Counted from the first letter of the stretch, positions 38,299 to 49,416 are shown. The stretch is DNA of 64,000 nt from Pseudomonas sp. KU26590 (GCF_026153515.1 NZ_CP110644.1:1207501-1271500), one strand, 5' to 3'. Program-made: numbers and translations. Notes: generated by a model from the letters alone, not told the origin.

Positions 38299-39345
38299 TC
38301 AACCAAGTCTTTTGTTTGCGCTAGTTTTTGATGCTTCACTGTCGTCTTTGGAGGTGCGCTTTCCGCGGTTTTTAGCAGATGTGCGTTTGCATTCATACAC
38401 CAACACTCCAAGTGTGAAACCGATGGATAGCGTTACGCCATAGTTTGCGTACGAAACTCCTAATATTTTTGCTATCCAGCTGAACAGAAGGGCAGCAAGC
38501 CCGCCTGAAAATAATTTGATTAAGTTTTTAAGATTGTCCCAATCACTTTTGTGCGTTGGTTCAGTTGCCATAGTGTTGTGGTTCGAGATGTTTGCTATGT
38601 CAATAGTCCTCTGTTTTTCGTCATGATTATAGTTGGCTTTATAAAGTTTTCGCGACTCTATTTCTTGCTCGATTAAATCGTGGGACGGTAAAAAATCTAA
38701 TTGGTTCCAGTAGTATGTCTTAACTCCATAGGCTGAGAGTAGTGTGCTGGAGGTCTGAGGGCTGGGTAATAGTTGTATATATCGATCATCCAATAAAGCA
38801 AAGGTGCTTCTGTTACTCTTGGGGGCGTTAATTAACTTCATCCGCTCTGGGGCAGGATAAGTTTCCTCCCTGACTTTTGCTGAGATCATTCTGCGGTGGC
38901 GATGCATTAACGCGACCCTGTTTTTCCCTTCGTGTGCCCAGATAATACCTAATGGTTTCACCCATATGTACTCGGCGGTTTCAAGCCCCATGCTGTCAGG
39001 ATTACCGCTAAAAAATTCTAATAGTTTGTCTAGTTTTTCAGATTTAACATCATCAGGTTTCCACGCTATGCTGGCCCCTAATACGAAAGATGGATCGACG
39101 GATGCAATAGTGTAAGAAGAGTTTACGGATTCTGTTTTTAGGAATGGTGCTATGCGGTAAAGGAAACTGAACCCGTGATACGCGCATGTATTCCCAGATT
39201 GCATCCAATCATCAATAAACTCTTGGCCCACAAGCGAGCGGCTCTGAAGATCCATGCTGATTTTCTTATCAACAATACGTCGAACTATATTAAGCAGCCT
39301 CAGGTTCGTCCCCATTTCTAGGCTTGGTAGCTGAACCTCATCCAT
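38299..39345 (-). CDS. Membrane-anchored protein of unknown function with a ParB-like motif
   Basis: The start is ATG 39345, with AAGGA at the right distance; the frame continues upstream to 39537 but without a site, and runs into the integrase remnant. The 348-residue product has a soluble N-terminal part of about 250 residues. There the stretch HEGKNRVALM (about 145) recalls the G-x-(H/N)-R motif of ParB/sulfiredoxin-fold domains. Two hydrophobic helices near the C terminus are followed by a basic tail. It is convergent with the RloC-like gene. Function unknown. Confidence 0.65.
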   Translation of the reverse strand: MDEVQLPSLEMGTNLRLLNIVRRIVDKKISMDLQSRSLVGQEFIDDWMQSGNTCAYHGFSFLYRIAPFLKTESVNSSYTIASVDPSFVLGASIAWKPDDVKSEKLDKLLEFFSGNPDSMGLETAEYIWVKPLGIIWAHEGKNRVALMHRHRRMISAKVREETYPAPERMKLINAPKSNRSTFALLDDRYIQLLPSPQTSSTLLSAYGVKTYYWNQLDFLPSHDLIEQEIESRKLYKANYNHDEKQRTIDIANISNHNTMATEPTHKSDWDNLKNLIKLFSGGLAALLFSWIAKILGVSYANYGVTLSIGFTLGVLVYECKRTSAKNRGKRTSKDDSEASKTSANKRLG

Positions 39346-39533
39346 ACGTAAGTTCCTTGTAATTCTGCGACGGGAGTTAAAATTCCGTTTATTAAGCAAT
39401 CTCGCAATGCTGGTGTATGTGTTTTTCACTGGCAAGCACCATCCCGTTGCGACACTGGCCGGGTCAAGGGGTTGGTGCGGCCCGCAGCACCGAAGGGGCG
39501 AGGACTTGAACTGGCCTAATGATTTTGGACATC

Positions 39534-39749
39534 TCAATCGGGCGCTTCACACTTATCCCGAGCATTAGCTAACGAGATTTCTGGATAGTCGCCTAGGGCG
39601 AACCACGAAGCCTTGCCGCTCAACTTGAAGCGGTATCACCATGCTCGTACTCCGTTAGGCTTCACCTCAAGGTAGAGTCCCCTAGCGTCGTTGATGCGAT
39701 ACAGCTTGTCTTTGGGCTTTGCGGCTCGGCAGTGAGCATCGGTGAGCAT
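39534..39749 (-). pseudogene. Remnant of a P4-type tyrosine integrase (N-terminal arm domain)
   Basis: Translating from ATG 39749 gives about 70 residues of the DUF4102 arm-binding domain: AKPKDKLYRINDARGLYLEV, KPNGVRAW, a TGA at codon 38 (39636-39638), then YRFKLSGK and FALGDYPEISLANARDKCEA. Similarity stops at about 39540 and the catalytic domain is missing. The family has Arg at the stop position, so CGA changed to TGA. It reads away from ychF, as an integrase next to its attachment site would. Confidence 0.85.
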
Positions 39750-39780
39750 GAGATGATCTGTATTTTTAGGATATCTGCAT

Positions 39781-39823
39781 CGTATACACCTAAAAATGCC
39801 TGTCCAAAAAACGTATACACCTA
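39781..39823. repeat. 12-bp direct repeats upstream of the integrase remnant
   Basis: CGTATACACCTA occurs at 39781-39792 and again at 39812-39823, 31 bp apart. TTTTTAGG at 39765 is the inverse of the adjoining CCTAAAAA. Their place just upstream of the integrase suggests arm-type binding sites or the promoter/operator of the lost gene. Confidence 0.55.
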
Positions 39824-39876
39824 TGTAGTCGATTTTTTTGTATATGGGTCAGTAGTCTCATGCAAGCTATAGAAAC

Positions 39877-39903
39877 GAAAAAGCCCCGAAATTCGGGGCT
39901 TTC
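39877..39903 (-). terminator. Terminator of the ychF transcript
   Basis: Hairpin AAAGCCCCGAA-TTCGGGGCTTT flanked by A and T tracts, about 60 nt past the ychF stop. Confidence 0.85.
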
Positions 39904-39961
39904 ACGGGTTTTCAGGGGGCTGATGTAATCTACAGAAATCTCCTGAAATGCCAGCTACAAT

Positions 39962-41062
39962 TTAGACGTTGAAACGGAAGTGCAGAACGTCGCCGTCCTT
40001 GACGATGTAGTCCTTGCCTTCCAGGCGCCATTTGCCCGCTTCCTTGGCACCGGCTTCACCCTTGTACTGGATGAAGTCGTTGTAGGCGACGCATTCGGCG
40101 CGGATGAAGCCTTTTTCGAAATCGGTGTGGATCACGCCGGCCGCCTGTGGCGCGGTGGCGCCGACACGGACGGTCCATGCACGAACTTCTTCGACACCGG
40201 CAGTGAAGTAGGTCTGCAGGTGCAGCATCTCGTAGCCGGCACGGATCACGCGGTTCAGGCCAGGCTCTTCAAGGCCCAGGGCCTCCAGGAACATGTCCTT
40301 TTCTTCGCCGTCGTCGAGTTCGGCGATTTCCGCTTCGATCTTGTTGCAGACCGGCACCAGCATGGCGCCTTCTTCTTCGGCGATGGCGCGAACCACGTCC
40401 AGGTGCGGGTTGTTCTCGAACCCGTCTTCAGCGACGTTGGCGATGTACATGACCGGCTTGGTGGTCAGCAGATGGAAGCCCTTGATGACGGCTTTCTCAT
40501 CGGCGTTCATGCTCTTCATCAGGCTGCGCGCGGGTTTGCCCAGCGTGAAGTGAGTGATGAGTTGCTCCAGCAGGCCTTTCTGGACCACTGCGTCCTTGTC
40601 GCCGCCCTTGGCGTTGCGCGTGACTTTCTGCAGTTGCTTCTCGCAGCTGTCGAGGTCAGCGAAAATCAACTCCAGGTCGATGATCTCGATGTCGCGCTTC
40701 GGGTCGACGCTGTTGGAAACGTGAATCACGTTCTCGTCTTCGAAGCAGCGAACCACGTGAGCAATGGCGTCGGTCTCGCGGATGTTGGCGAGGAACTTGT
40801 TGCCCAGGCCTTCACCTTTGGAGGCACCGGCAACCAGCCCGGCGATGTCGACGAATTCCATCGTGGTCGGCAGGATACGCTTGGGGTTGACGATGTCGGC
40901 CAGGGCCTGCAGGCGCGGGTCCGGCATTGGCACGATGCCGGTGTTCGGTTCGATGGTGCAGAAGGGAAAGTTCTCCGCCGCGATACCGGATTTGGTCAGG
41001 GCGTTGAACAGGGTGGACTTGCCGACGTTGGGCAGGCCGACGATGCCGCAGTTGAATCCCAT
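39962..41062 (-). CDS. ychF: Ribosome-binding ATPase YchF
   Basis: A 366-residue Obg-family protein that prefers ATP and is linked to translation and oxidative stress responses. The P-loop is GLPNVGKST (about 8-16); a Switch II DIAGLV and the NKIEAE-type specificity region (in place of NKxD) fit YchF. The C-terminal TGS domain ends at ...HFRFNV. Length is exactly typical. It follows pth by 21 bp on the same strand. Confidence 0.97.
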   Translation of the reverse strand: MGFNCGIVGLPNVGKSTLFNALTKSGIAAENFPFCTIEPNTGIVPMPDPRLQALADIVNPKRILPTTMEFVDIAGLVAGASKGEGLGNKFLANIRETDAIAHVVRCFEDENVIHVSNSVDPKRDIEIIDLELIFADLDSCEKQLQKVTRNAKGGDKDAVVQKGLLEQLITHFTLGKPARSLMKSMNADEKAVIKGFHLLTTKPVMYIANVAEDGFENNPHLDVVRAIAEEEGAMLVPVCNKIEAEIAELDDGEEKDMFLEALGLEEPGLNRVIRAGYEMLHLQTYFTAGVEEVRAWTVRVGATAPQAAGVIHTDFEKGFIRAECVAYNDFIQYKGEAGAKEAGKWRLEGKDYIVKDGDVLHFRFNV

Positions 41063-41083
41063 GGTGTTTCCCCTCGAGTGATG

Positions 41084-41668
41084 TCAGGCCTTCTGGCTGT
41101 GCAGGACGCGCATCGCCTTGGCGAAGTCGCCAGCGAGTACATCCGGCAGCACGCCGAGGGCAAAGTCGATGCTGGCGTCCAGTTTTTCCTGCTCGGCGCG
41201 TGGCGCTCGACCCAGGACGAAGTTGGACACCAGACTGGCGTCGCCCGGGTGGCCAATGCCAAGCCGCAGGCGGTGGAAGCCGTTCTGGTTGCCGAGCTGC
41301 GCAATGATGTCGCGCAGCCCGTTATGCCCGCCGTGCCCGCCACCCAATTTGAGTTTGGCGACGCCCGGAGGCAGGTCGAGTTCGTCGTGAGCCACCAGAA
41401 TGGCTTGCGGAGGAATCCGGAAGAAACCCGCCAGAGCTGCGACGGACTGGCCGCTGCGGTTCATGTAGGTGGTGGGAATCAGCAGACGAACGTCTTGGCC
41501 CTGATGACTGAATTTAGCCGTCAGGCCGAAATATTTGCGGTCAGCGGTCAGATTGACACGCTGGGCGCTGGCAATGCGCTCAACGAAAAGAGCCCCTGCG
41601 TTATGCCGGGTCTGTTCGTATTCGGGGCCTGGATTTCCCAGGCCGACGATCAGTTGGATGGCGGTCAC
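41084..41668 (-). CDS. pth: Peptidyl-tRNA hydrolase
   Basis: A 194-residue enzyme that recycles peptidyl-tRNA released from stalled ribosomes. Family residues Asn11, His22 ([17 protein letters not shown]) and the catalytic-region Asp in HDELDLPPG are present, with [10 protein letters not shown] downstream. It lies between rplY and ychF, a conserved order. Confidence 0.97.
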   Translation of the reverse strand: MTAIQLIVGLGNPGPEYEQTRHNAGALFVERIASAQRVNLTADRKYFGLTAKFSHQGQDVRLLIPTTYMNRSGQSVAALAGFFRIPPQAILVAHDELDLPPGVAKLKLGGGHGGHNGLRDIIAQLGNQNGFHRLRLGIGHPGDASLVSNFVLGRAPRAEQEKLDASIDFALGVLPDVLAGDFAKAMRVLHSQKA

Positions 41669-41743
41669 GTCAGGGGCTCTTCCTTGGGTCGAGTGTGATG
41701 ATGGCGAGCATCATCACGGGTTCAACCGGCTAGCGAGTAATAA

Positions 41744-42358
41744 TTACTCTGCTTCGCCTTCTGCGGTGCCTTCTTCGTCTTCGTCCTGGACAATGCGAGG
41801 AGCGTGGACGTTAGCGATGTCCAGGTCCTTGTCGTGGGCCAGAGCGACGAATTCAACACCTTTAGGTGCCTTGATATCGGACAGGTGGACTTTGTCGCCG
41901 ATTTCCAGCGCGCCCAGGTCAACTTCGATGAACTCAGGCAGATCTTTCGGCAGGCAGGTCACTTCCAGCTCAGTGGTAGTGTGCGAGATCTCGCCGCCTT
42001 TCTTGATCGGTGCTTCTTCGTTGATGAAGTGCACTGGAACGATAGCGGTCAGTTTCTGGCCAGCTACGACGCGGATGAAGTCAGCGTGCATGATGAACTG
42101 CTTGGCAGGGTGACGCTGCATCGCTTTAACGATGACGTTCTGCTTGGCGCCAGCAACGTTCAGCTCGATTACGTGGCTGTAAGCAGCTTCGTTTTCGAAC
42201 AGTTTGGCGAGTTCCTTGGCTTCGATGGTGATCGAAGTCGCTTCCTTGCCACCGCCGTAAACAACGGCTGGGACAGAGGCGGCGAGACGACGCAGGCGGC
42301 GGCTCGCACCTTTCCCCAGGTCAGTACGCGCTTGGGCGTTCAGAATAAAATCAGTCAT
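41744..42358 (-). CDS. rplY: 50S ribosomal protein L25 / stress protein Ctc
   Basis: 204 residues from ATG 42358, behind GGAG at seven bases; the upstream extension of the frame is not used. N-terminal L25 domain binding 5S rRNA (residues 1-90), then the Ctc-type beta domain, and an acidic tail ([13 protein letters not shown]). It follows prs by about 140 bp. Confidence 0.96.
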   Translation of the reverse strand: MTDFILNAQARTDLGKGASRRLRRLAASVPAVVYGGGKEATSITIEAKELAKLFENEAAYSHVIELNVAGAKQNVIVKAMQRHPAKQFIMHADFIRVVAGQKLTAIVPVHFINEEAPIKKGGEISHTTTELEVTCLPKDLPEFIEVDLGALEIGDKVHLSDIKAPKGVEFVALAHDKDLDIANVHAPRIVQDEDEEGTAEGEAE

Positions 42359-42424
42359 TTTGTATCTCCAATATAGCCATGACCGAGCGGCGTTTGCGAC
42401 CAGCGCCAGACACGGTATGGGCAA

Positions 42425-42467
42425 AAAAGCCCCGCCCCGGCATTGAGTGTCGGGGCGGGGCGCTTTT
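42425..42467 (-). terminator. Terminator between prs and rplY
   Basis: Strong GC hairpin AAGCCCCGCCCCG/CGGGGCGGGGCGCTT with flanking A and T tracts, just past the prs stop. Confidence 0.8.
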
Positions 42468-42498
42468 CGTCAACGGATGGTTCGGCAGGGCAGGGCCC

Positions 42499-43440
42499 TT
42501 ATCGGAACATCGCGCTGATCGATTCTTCATTGCTGATGCGACGCATCGCCTCAGCGACGACCGGTGCGATATCCAGTTGACGGATACGGTCACAGGCCTG
42601 TGCTGCAGCGGACAACGGGATGGTGTTCGTCACCACCAGTTCGTCCAGCACGGAATTTTCGATGTTCTCGATCGCACGGCCCGACAGAACAGGGTGTGTG
42701 CAATACGCGAAGACCTTGGCAGCGCCGTGTTCTTTCAGCGCCTTGGCCGCATGGCACAAGGTGCCGGCGGTATCGACCATGTCGTCGACGAGAATACAGG
42801 TACGGCCTTCGACATCACCGATGATATGCATCACTTCGGAGTGGTTGGCCTTCTCGCGGCGCTTGTCGATGATGCCCAGATCAACGCCCAGGGACTTGGC
42901 AACAGCACGTGCACGCACGACGCCACCGATATCCGGGGAGACAATCATCAGGTTTTCGAAGCGTTGGTCTTCGATGTCATCCACCAGAACCGGGGAGCCG
43001 TAGATGTTATCTACCGGAATATCGAAGAAGCCTTGAATCTGGTCAGCGTGCAGGTCGACAGTCAGCACACGGTCGATACCGACGACAGTGAGCATGTCCG
43101 CAACCACTTTAGCGCTGATGGCAACACGTGCAGAACGCGGGCGGCGATCCTGACGGGCATAACCAAAGTAGGGGATTACAGCAGTGATACGAGTGGCCGA
43201 GGAGCGACGGAAGGCGTCAGCCATCACGACGAGTTCCATCAGGTTATCGTTGGTCGGAGCGCAGGTCGGCTGAATAATGAAGACGTCTTTACCGCGAACG
43301 TTTTCATTGATCTCAGCGGTAATTTCACCGTCGGAAAACTTTCCAACAGAGATGTCACCGAGAGGGATATGCAGCTGACGTACGACACGCCGAGCCAGAT
43401 CGGGGTTGGCGTTCCCCGTAAAGACCATCATCTTGGACAC
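42499..43440 (-). CDS. prs: Ribose-phosphate pyrophosphokinase
   Basis: A 313-residue enzyme making PRPP from ribose 5-phosphate and ATP, used by the nucleobase salvage enzymes encoded later in the window (upp, hpt). The PRPP-binding loop ([13 protein letters not shown]) and the [17 protein letters not shown] metal/catalytic region are intact. It lies directly downstream of tRNA-Gln. Confidence 0.97.
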   Translation of the reverse strand: MSKMMVFTGNANPDLARRVVRQLHIPLGDISVGKFSDGEITAEINENVRGKDVFIIQPTCAPTNDNLMELVVMADAFRRSSATRITAVIPYFGYARQDRRPRSARVAISAKVVADMLTVVGIDRVLTVDLHADQIQGFFDIPVDNIYGSPVLVDDIEDQRFENLMIVSPDIGGVVRARAVAKSLGVDLGIIDKRREKANHSEVMHIIGDVEGRTCILVDDMVDTAGTLCHAAKALKEHGAAKVFAYCTHPVLSGRAIENIENSVLDELVVTNTIPLSAAAQACDRIRQLDIAPVVAEAMRRISNEESISAMFR

Positions 43441-43487
43441 GCGCAGTACCTGGAGGCTTAGGGTATGCCTGGATGACTATAGGAAAA

Positions 43488-43562
43488 TGGCAGGGGCGGC
43501 TGGATTCGAACCAACGCATGGCAGGATCAAAACCTGCTGCCTTACCGCTTGGCGACGCCCCT
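43488..43562 (-). tRNA. tRNA-Gln (TTG)
   Basis: A 75-nt cloverleaf on the minus strand: acceptor AGGGGCG/CGCCCCT, anticodon TTG in TTTTGAT, encoded CCA. It sits between ispE and prs and is probably co-transcribed with them. Confidence 0.96.
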
Positions 43563-43598
43563 GTATCTGTTGCACGAGTGCCTAGCACTCGGTTCCTG

Positions 43599-44456
43599 TT
43601 AGAGCAGCGCTTGTAACTTCCGGTGCAACATCGAGATGTTTGCGCCTTTTGCTACAAACCCTGTAAGGGTCTCTGTAAGAAGGGCCGAGACTCTATCAGC
43701 TTCAGCTTTGTTTGGGAAGGCCCCAAACACACAACTTCCAGTTCCGGTTAATTTTGCTTCGGTAAATTTACCTAACAAATTCAAAGCGTTACCAACTTCT
43801 GGATATCGCCTCGTTACAACCGGTAAGCAGTCGTTTCGACTGTTTCCCTTGGGAACGGGGCGCACTTTAATGGGCGGAGTGTCACGTGTCAACAGTGGAT
43901 CTGAAAAAATTTCTGCTGTACTTACAGATACTTGCGGCACTAGCACCAGATACCAAGGTTCTTCGGGGGTTACAGGGGTCAGGATCTCGCCGATGCCTTC
44001 GGCAAAAGCGGCATGCCCGCGCACGAAAACCGGCACGTCAGCCCCGAGTTTGAGGCCCAGCGCCGCCAGACGATCTTCATCCCAGCCAAGCTCCCAGAGA
44101 TGATTCAAACCGAGCAGCGTGGTTGCCGCGTCGGAGCTTCCGCCGCCAATGCCGCCGCCCATGGGCAGGACTTTTTTCAGCCAGATATCAACGCCGAGCG
44201 GGCAACCGGATTGTTCCTTGAGCGCGCGAGCCGCTTTGACGATCAGATTGCTGTCGTGGGGGACGTCAGCGATTTCCGTCTGCAGGCGCACTTCCCCGTC
44301 GTCACGAAGCGCGAAACTGAGTTCGTCACCGTAATCAAGAAACTGAAACAGCGTCTGCAGTTCGTGATAACCGTCGGCACGCCGTCCGGTGATGTGCAGC
44401 ATCAGATTCAATTTGGCAGGGGCGGGCAGTGTCAGTCGTGCTTGCGACATGCTCAT
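43599..44456 (-). CDS. ispE: 4-diphosphocytidyl-2-C-methyl-D-erythritol kinase
   Basis: A 285-residue GHMP kinase of the MEP isoprenoid pathway. Lys15-region [10 protein letters not shown] at the N terminus, the ATP loop [15 protein letters not shown] (about 95-109) and the C-terminal TGTGSCVF motif are present. The start overlaps the lolB stop by four bases. Confidence 0.96.
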   Translation of the reverse strand: MSMSQARLTLPAPAKLNLMLHITGRRADGYHELQTLFQFLDYGDELSFALRDDGEVRLQTEIADVPHDSNLIVKAARALKEQSGCPLGVDIWLKKVLPMGGGIGGGSSDAATTLLGLNHLWELGWDEDRLAALGLKLGADVPVFVRGHAAFAEGIGEILTPVTPEEPWYLVLVPQVSVSTAEIFSDPLLTRDTPPIKVRPVPKGNSRNDCLPVVTRRYPEVGNALNLLGKFTEAKLTGTGSCVFGAFPNKAEADRVSALLTETLTGFVAKGANISMLHRKLQALL

Positions 44457-45070
44457 TGCCCCAGTTTGCGAGGTTGCCAGTCCTTGATGACCAGCGTGAC
44501 ATCCAGATCCTGACCGTGCAGCTTCATGCGTTCGGGCAACCAGAAACCGTTTTGCTGCGTGTAACTCAGGTATTCGATCTGCCAGCCATCCTGCTCAAGG
44601 CTGGACAGGCGACTGTCGCCGTCCAGCGTCAGGCTGCTTTTGCTGTCCGGCGCGGGGAGCCCGCGAACCCACCACACAAGATGCGACACCGGCAGTTTCC
44701 AGCCGAGTTGATCCTTGAGCAGGGTTTCCGGGTCCTGCGCGTCGTAGCGGCCCTGATTGGCGACTTCCAGCGACACGGCGCCAGGGCGACCGGTGAGGCG
44801 GGCAGCACCGCGACCCAGCGGGCCGGACAGGCGAATGTCGTAGTAATCCTGGCGTTGCAGCCAGAACAGCGTGCCGCTGCCGGAATCCTTTGGCGCGCGG
44901 ATGCCGACCTTGCCGTTGATCTGCCAGCCATCAATGCTGCTGAGTTGTTCTTTGTTCACACGCCATTGATTGGCGTCGCCCTTGCCTTGCACGGCTTCGC
45001 GGGAGGACATGCCGGCACAGCCGGCGAGCAGGGCGATCAGACTGAATACGAGTACGTGGCGCAATTGCAT
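44453..45070 (-). CDS. lolB: Outer-membrane lipoprotein receptor LolB
   Basis: A 205-residue lipoprotein, with the lipobox LLAGC placing lipidated Cys at 18. It accepts lipoproteins from the chaperone LolA and inserts them into the outer membrane. The pattern around [10 protein letters not shown] and [18 protein letters not shown] is typical. It sits between the TPR lipoprotein gene and ispE, overlapping the latter. Confidence 0.95.
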   Translation of the reverse strand: MQLRHVLVFSLIALLAGCAGMSSREAVQGKGDANQWRVNKEQLSSIDGWQINGKVGIRAPKDSGSGTLFWLQRQDYYDIRLSGPLGRGAARLTGRPGAVSLEVANQGRYDAQDPETLLKDQLGWKLPVSHLVWWVRGLPAPDSKSSLTLDGDSRLSSLEQDGWQIEYLSYTQQNGFWLPERMKLHGQDLDVTLVIKDWQPRKLGQ

Positions 45071-45074
45071 AAAT

Positions 45075-46802
45075 TCAAAGGGTCTCGGCGCCGGTCAGGC
45101 GTTTGATGGTGCTGCGCAGGACCGGGCTGTCAGGTTGTTGTTCAAGGGCCTTGGCCCACACTTTGCGGGCTTCACGCTGCTCGCCTTTGGCCCACAGGAC
45201 TTCGCCCAGGTGCGCGGCGACTTCGTGGTCCGGGAAGCGCTCCAGCGCCTGGCGCAGGAAACGTTCGGCCTCATCCAGATTGCCAAGGCGGTAATTGACC
45301 CAGCCGAGGCTGTCGAGCACCGCCGGGTCTTCCGGGTTGAGCTGGTGCGCGCGTTCGATCAGTTCCTTGGCTTCGGCGTAGCGCGTCGTGCGGTCCGAGA
45401 GCGTGTAGCCCAGGGCGTTCAGCGCCATGGCGTTGTCCGGCTCGCGCTTGAGAATGGCCCGCAGGTCACTCTCCATCTGTTTCAGATCGTTGCGTTTCTC
45501 GGCCAGCATCGAGCGGGTGTAGAGCAGATTCAGATCGTCCGGGTACTGTTTGAGCGCCTGGCTCAACACCTGCCAGGCGCGATCGCTCTGGTTGTTGTTG
45601 GCCAGGGTTTCGGCTTCGACCAGGTACAGCTGAATGGCGTAATCGGGTTGATCGGCACGTGCCTGGGCCAGCCGCTTCGACGCCTCGGCGGTGTTGCCGT
45701 TGCTCATGAGGATATCGGCCTGACGCAGCTGCGCAGGCAGGAAGTCATTGCCGGGGCCCACCTGGGCGTATTCGGCCAGCGCGGTTTGTGGGTCGTTGCG
45801 CTCTTCGTAGATACGACCAAGGTTTACGTGGGCCGAATCGACATGGCTGCCGCGAGAAACGAGGTCTTCGAGATAACCCTGCGCTTCGTCCCATGCCTTG
45901 TTTTCCAGGCACACGAGGGCGAGCGAGTAACGCAACTCGTCGTCATCCGGGTACTGCTGAACCAGGCTGGAGAACTGCACCTTGGCGTCTTCCATGCGGT
46001 TCTGTTCCACCAGCATGCGCGCATAGGTCAGGCGCAGACGCTTGTCGTCCGGGTACTTCTTGATGCTTTTTTCCAGCAGCGGGATCGCTTCCTTGCCGCG
46101 GTTCATGCTTTGCAGCAAGCGAGCGCGCAGCAGGATCGGCGCCACTTCGCCTTCACCCGGCGGGTTGTCTTCGAGCAGTTTCAGGGAGGCGGCACTGTCG
46201 CCTTCCTGCTGAAGGAGCAGTGCCTTGCCGAAGATCAGCTGGCCGTTCTTCGGGTACTTCATCAGCAGCCGATCAAAGCTGGTGATCAGCCCCTTGCGCG
46301 TATTGGAATCGGTTTCCGACGCCGACAGCGCGAGGAAGTCAAAATGCGTGTCGCCCTGGCCCTGAAGGACCTTCTCCATATAGCGCATGGAATCGTCGTA
46401 GCGCCCGGCCCGCGCCAGCTGGATGGCGGCCGCGCGCTGTGCCTCGAGATTGGTCGGGTCGTTTTTCGCCCAGATCATCGACGTGTCGAGGGCGGCCTGA
46501 TCGGCGCCCAGGTACTCGGCGATGCGGAAGGCACGCTCGGAAATCCCCGGATCCTGGGTCTGGATCGCCTGGGTCACGTAGTTATCCAGCGCGATGTCGA
46601 AGCGGTTGCGCTGGCCGGCAAGCTCGGCGGTCAGCAGGCTGACGACGGTTTCCTGAGTAAACGAGCCGTACACCTGAGGTTTGGCCTCGGGCGCGGGCGG
46701 CGCTTCTTTCGCGGGAGCAGAAGGCTCCGTAGAAACGGAGGCCGTAGACTGGCAGCCACTCAGAGCGACAAGGGCAAGGAACAACGCGGAGGATTTATTC
46801 AT
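45075..46802 (-). CDS. TPR-repeat lipoprotein
   Basis: 575 residues with a lipobox (LSGC, Cys17), a Pro/Ala linker to about 40, then more than ten tetratricopeptide repeats; patterns such as [21 protein letters not shown] and [15 protein letters not shown] are clear. Probably an outer-membrane-anchored scaffold. It is conserved upstream of lolB in Pseudomonas. The partner is unknown. Confidence 0.9.
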   Translation of the reverse strand: MNKSSALFLALVALSGCQSTASVSTEPSAPAKEAPPAPEAKPQVYGSFTQETVVSLLTAELAGQRNRFDIALDNYVTQAIQTQDPGISERAFRIAEYLGADQAALDTSMIWAKNDPTNLEAQRAAAIQLARAGRYDDSMRYMEKVLQGQGDTHFDFLALSASETDSNTRKGLITSFDRLLMKYPKNGQLIFGKALLLQQEGDSAASLKLLEDNPPGEGEVAPILLRARLLQSMNRGKEAIPLLEKSIKKYPDDKRLRLTYARMLVEQNRMEDAKVQFSSLVQQYPDDDELRYSLALVCLENKAWDEAQGYLEDLVSRGSHVDSAHVNLGRIYEERNDPQTALAEYAQVGPGNDFLPAQLRQADILMSNGNTAEASKRLAQARADQPDYAIQLYLVEAETLANNNQSDRAWQVLSQALKQYPDDLNLLYTRSMLAEKRNDLKQMESDLRAILKREPDNAMALNALGYTLSDRTTRYAEAKELIERAHQLNPEDPAVLDSLGWVNYRLGNLDEAERFLRQALERFPDHEVAAHLGEVLWAKGEQREARKVWAKALEQQPDSPVLRSTIKRLTGAETL

Positions 46803-47059
46803 ATAGAAGAGGGGCGGCTTACCTGCGGTTTGGAAGCATCATGACACAAGGCCGGGAGCAAACCCACAGCCCGCGCGAAATCTGGATACGCTCAATCTAC
46901 AGCCTGCGCGCAGACATTTTGTCGCAGGCCGGACGCGCTGATACGCAACCTGTATAGGGACAATCGTGCGCTGCGGACGTTCTGAATGTATTGCGGTGGT
47001 TGTCCTGAATCTACCGAAGTAGGACAATTGCCGGCTTCACGTCACCATCTGCGACCTTA
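46803..47059. other. Divergent promoter region between TPR gene and hemA
   Basis: 257 bp without a gene. It must hold the promoters of both operons; I cannot fix -35/-10 boxes with confidence. The hemA start lacks a strong Shine-Dalgarno. Confidence 0.4.
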
Positions 47060-48337
47060 ATGGCCTTTCTTGCTCTGGGTATCAACCATAAGACTGCATC
47101 AGTTGATGTCCGCGAGCGCGTGGCATTTACGCCTGAGCAGCTGGTTGAGGCGCTGCAGCAGCTCTGCCGCCTGACCCAAAGCCGGGAAGCGGCCATTCTC
47201 TCCACCTGCAATCGCAGCGAACTTTACATCGAACAGGATCAGCTGACCGCCGACGTCGTGTTGCGCTGGCTGGCGGATTATCACCACCTGAATGTCGATG
47301 AGCTGCGCGCCAGTGCTTATGTGCATGAAGACGACGCGGCGGTGCGTCACATGATGCGCGTGGCGTCGGGGCTGGATTCGCTGGTGCTCGGCGAGCCGCA
47401 GATCCTCGGGCAGATGAAGTCGGCCTATGCCGTTGCCCGGGAGGCCGGCACTGTCGGCCCGTTGCTTGGGCGTCTGTTTCAGGCCACTTTCAGCGCTGCC
47501 AAACAGGTACGCACCGACACGGCCATCGGCGAGAACCCGGTGTCCGTGGCTTTTGCCGCCGTGAGCCTGGCCAAGCAGATTTTCAGCGACCTGCAGCGCA
47601 GTCAGGCGCTGCTGATCGGGGCGGGGGAGACCATCACCCTGGTTGCTCGCCACCTGCATGAGCTTGGCGTCAAACGTATCGTCGTTGCCAACCGCACCCT
47701 CGAACGCGCGAATATTCTCGCCGAGCAGTTCGGTGCCCACGCAGTGCTGTTGGCCGACATCCCGGCCGAACTGGTCAACAGCGACATCGTGATCAGCTCC
47801 ACGGCCAGCCAGTTGCCGATTCTGGGCAAGGGCGCCGTTGAAAGCGCGCTGAAACTGCGCAAGCACAAGCCCATCTTCATGGTCGACATCGCCGTGCCGC
47901 GCGACATCGAGCCCGAGGTTGGAGAGCTGGACGATGTCTACCTCTATACCGTCGATGATCTGCACGAAGTCGTTGCTGAAAACCTCAAGAGTCGCCAGGG
48001 CGCGGCGCAGGCGGCCGAAGAACTGGTCAGCGTGGGCGTCGACGATTTCATGTCGCGGCTGCGCGAACTGGCGGCGGTCGACGTCCTCAAGGCGTATCGT
48101 CAGCAGAGCGAGCGCCTGCGTGACGAAGAATTGCAGAAAGCCCAGCGCATGCTCGCCAATGGCAGCAACGCCGAAGACGTCCTTATGGCGCTGGCACGTG
48201 GCCTGACGAATAAATTGATGCACGCTCCCAGCGTGCAACTCAAAAAGCTCTCCGCTGAAGGCCGCGTCGATGCGCTGGCCATGGCCCAGGAACTCTTTGC
48301 CCTCAACGAGGGCTCCACGGATAAATCCACGCAATGA
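47060..48337 (+). CDS. hemA: Glutamyl-tRNA reductase
   Basis: A 425-residue enzyme that starts tetrapyrrole synthesis by reducing Glu-tRNA to glutamate-1-semialdehyde. Catalytic Cys50 lies in the conserved STCNRSE; the NADPH domain carries IGAGET and the C-terminal helical dimerisation domain is complete. hemH, the last step, lies 11 kb downstream. It overlaps prfA by four bases. Confidence 0.97.
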   Translation: MAFLALGINHKTASVDVRERVAFTPEQLVEALQQLCRLTQSREAAILSTCNRSELYIEQDQLTADVVLRWLADYHHLNVDELRASAYVHEDDAAVRHMMRVASGLDSLVLGEPQILGQMKSAYAVAREAGTVGPLLGRLFQATFSAAKQVRTDTAIGENPVSVAFAAVSLAKQIFSDLQRSQALLIGAGETITLVARHLHELGVKRIVVANRTLERANILAEQFGAHAVLLADIPAELVNSDIVISSTASQLPILGKGAVESALKLRKHKPIFMVDIAVPRDIEPEVGELDDVYLYTVDDLHEVVAENLKSRQGAAQAAEELVSVGVDDFMSRLRELAAVDVLKAYRQQSERLRDEELQKAQRMLANGSNAEDVLMALARGLTNKLMHAPSVQLKKLSAEGRVDALAMAQELFALNEGSTDKSTQ

Positions 48338-49416
48338 AAGCTTCACTGCTTAATAAGCTGGACGTGCTCAGCGACCGTTTCGAGGAATTGACCGCGCTGC
48401 TCGGCGATGGCGAAGTCATCTCTGATCAGACCAAATTTCGCGCGTATTCCCGTGAGTACGCCGAAGTCGAGCCAGTGATTCAGGTTTACCGGCAACTGCA
48501 AAAAGTGCAGGCCGACCTCGAAGGCGCGCAGGCGCTGCTCAAGGACAGCGACCCTGACATGCGCGAAATGGCAGTCGAAGAAGTCCGCGATGCCAAGGAT
48601 CAGTTGCTGGTGCTTGAGGCTGACCTGCAGAAAATGCTGCTGCCCAAAGACCCGAACGATGGCCGCAACGTGTTTCTGGAAATTCGCGCCGGTACCGGTG
48701 GCGACGAAGCAGCGATTTTCGCGGGGGACCTGTTCCGCATGTATTCCCGCTATGCCGAGCGACGTGGCTGGCGTGTCGAGATCCTGTCCGAGAACATCGG
48801 TGAACATGGCGGCTACAAGGAAGTCATCGCGCGGGTCGAGGGCGAACACGTCTACGGCAAGCTGAAATTCGAGTCGGGTGTGCATCGCGTGCAGCGCGTC
48901 CCGGAAACCGAATCCCAGGGGCGCATTCACACGTCTGCGTGTACGGTCGCGGTGTTGCCGGAGCCTGACGAACAGCAGACCATCGAGATCAACCCGTCCG
49001 ACTTGCGCGTTGACACCTATCGCTCCTCCGGCGCTGGTGGTCAGCACGTCAACAAGACCGATTCGGCCATCCGCATTACTCACTTGCCTTCCGGCATTGT
49101 GGTGGAGTGTCAGGAAGAACGATCGCAGCACAAGAACCGTGCGCGGGCGATGTCCTGGCTGTCGGCCAAGCTCAACGATCAGCAGACCGCTGCGGCGGCC
49201 AACGCCATCGCCAGCGAGCGTAAATTGCTGGTAGGTTCCGGGGATCGCTCGGAACGCATTCGTACGTACAATTTCCCACAGGGGCGAGTCACGGATCACC
49301 GCGTGAACCTGACGCTCTATTCCCTTGATGAAGTTCTGGCCGGCGGAGTCGATGCAGTGATAGAACCGTTACTTGCCGAGTATCAGGCAGATCAACTTGC
49401 GGCACTGGGTGATTAA
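48334..49416 (+). CDS. prfA: Peptide chain release factor 1
   Basis: 360 residues. RF1 reads UAA and UAG through its PxT-type loop (region near 185-190, PETESQGR) and hydrolyses peptidyl-tRNA through Gly235-Gly236-Gln237. Its length equals that of E. coli RF1. The next gene, prmC, methylates this Gln. RF1 is the factor that would end translation at the amber codon of the replication pseudogene in this window. Confidence 0.98.
   Translation: MKASLLNKLDVLSDRFEELTALLGDGEVISDQTKFRAYSREYAEVEPVIQVYRQLQKVQADLEGAQALLKDSDPDMREMAVEEVRDAKDQLLVLEADLQKMLLPKDPNDGRNVFLEIRAGTGGDEAAIFAGDLFRMYSRYAERRGWRVEILSENIGEHGGYKEVIARVEGEHVYGKLKFESGVHRVQRVPETESQGRIHTSACTVAVLPEPDEQQTIEINPSDLRVDTYRSSGAGGQHVNKTDSAIRITHLPSGIVVECQEERSQHKNRARAMSWLSAKLNDQQTAAAANAIASERKLLVGSGDRSERIRTYNFPQGRVTDHRVNLTLYSLDEVLAGGVDAVIEPLLAEYQADQLAALGD

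Larger units (their letters stand above)
32240..39876. mobile_element. Decayed integrative element carrying a probable defence gene
   Basis: An AT-rich segment between the methyltransferase terminator and the ychF terminator, both parts of the core genome. It contains an integrase remnant at its right end, an AlpA-type regulator, a plasmid-type replication initiator gene with a nonsense codon, iteron-like repeats, an HNH-type gene, a RloC-like ATPase and a membrane protein. Codon use and base composition differ visibly from the GC-rich flanks. The ends are approximate: no clean direct repeat was found by eye. Confidence 0.75.
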
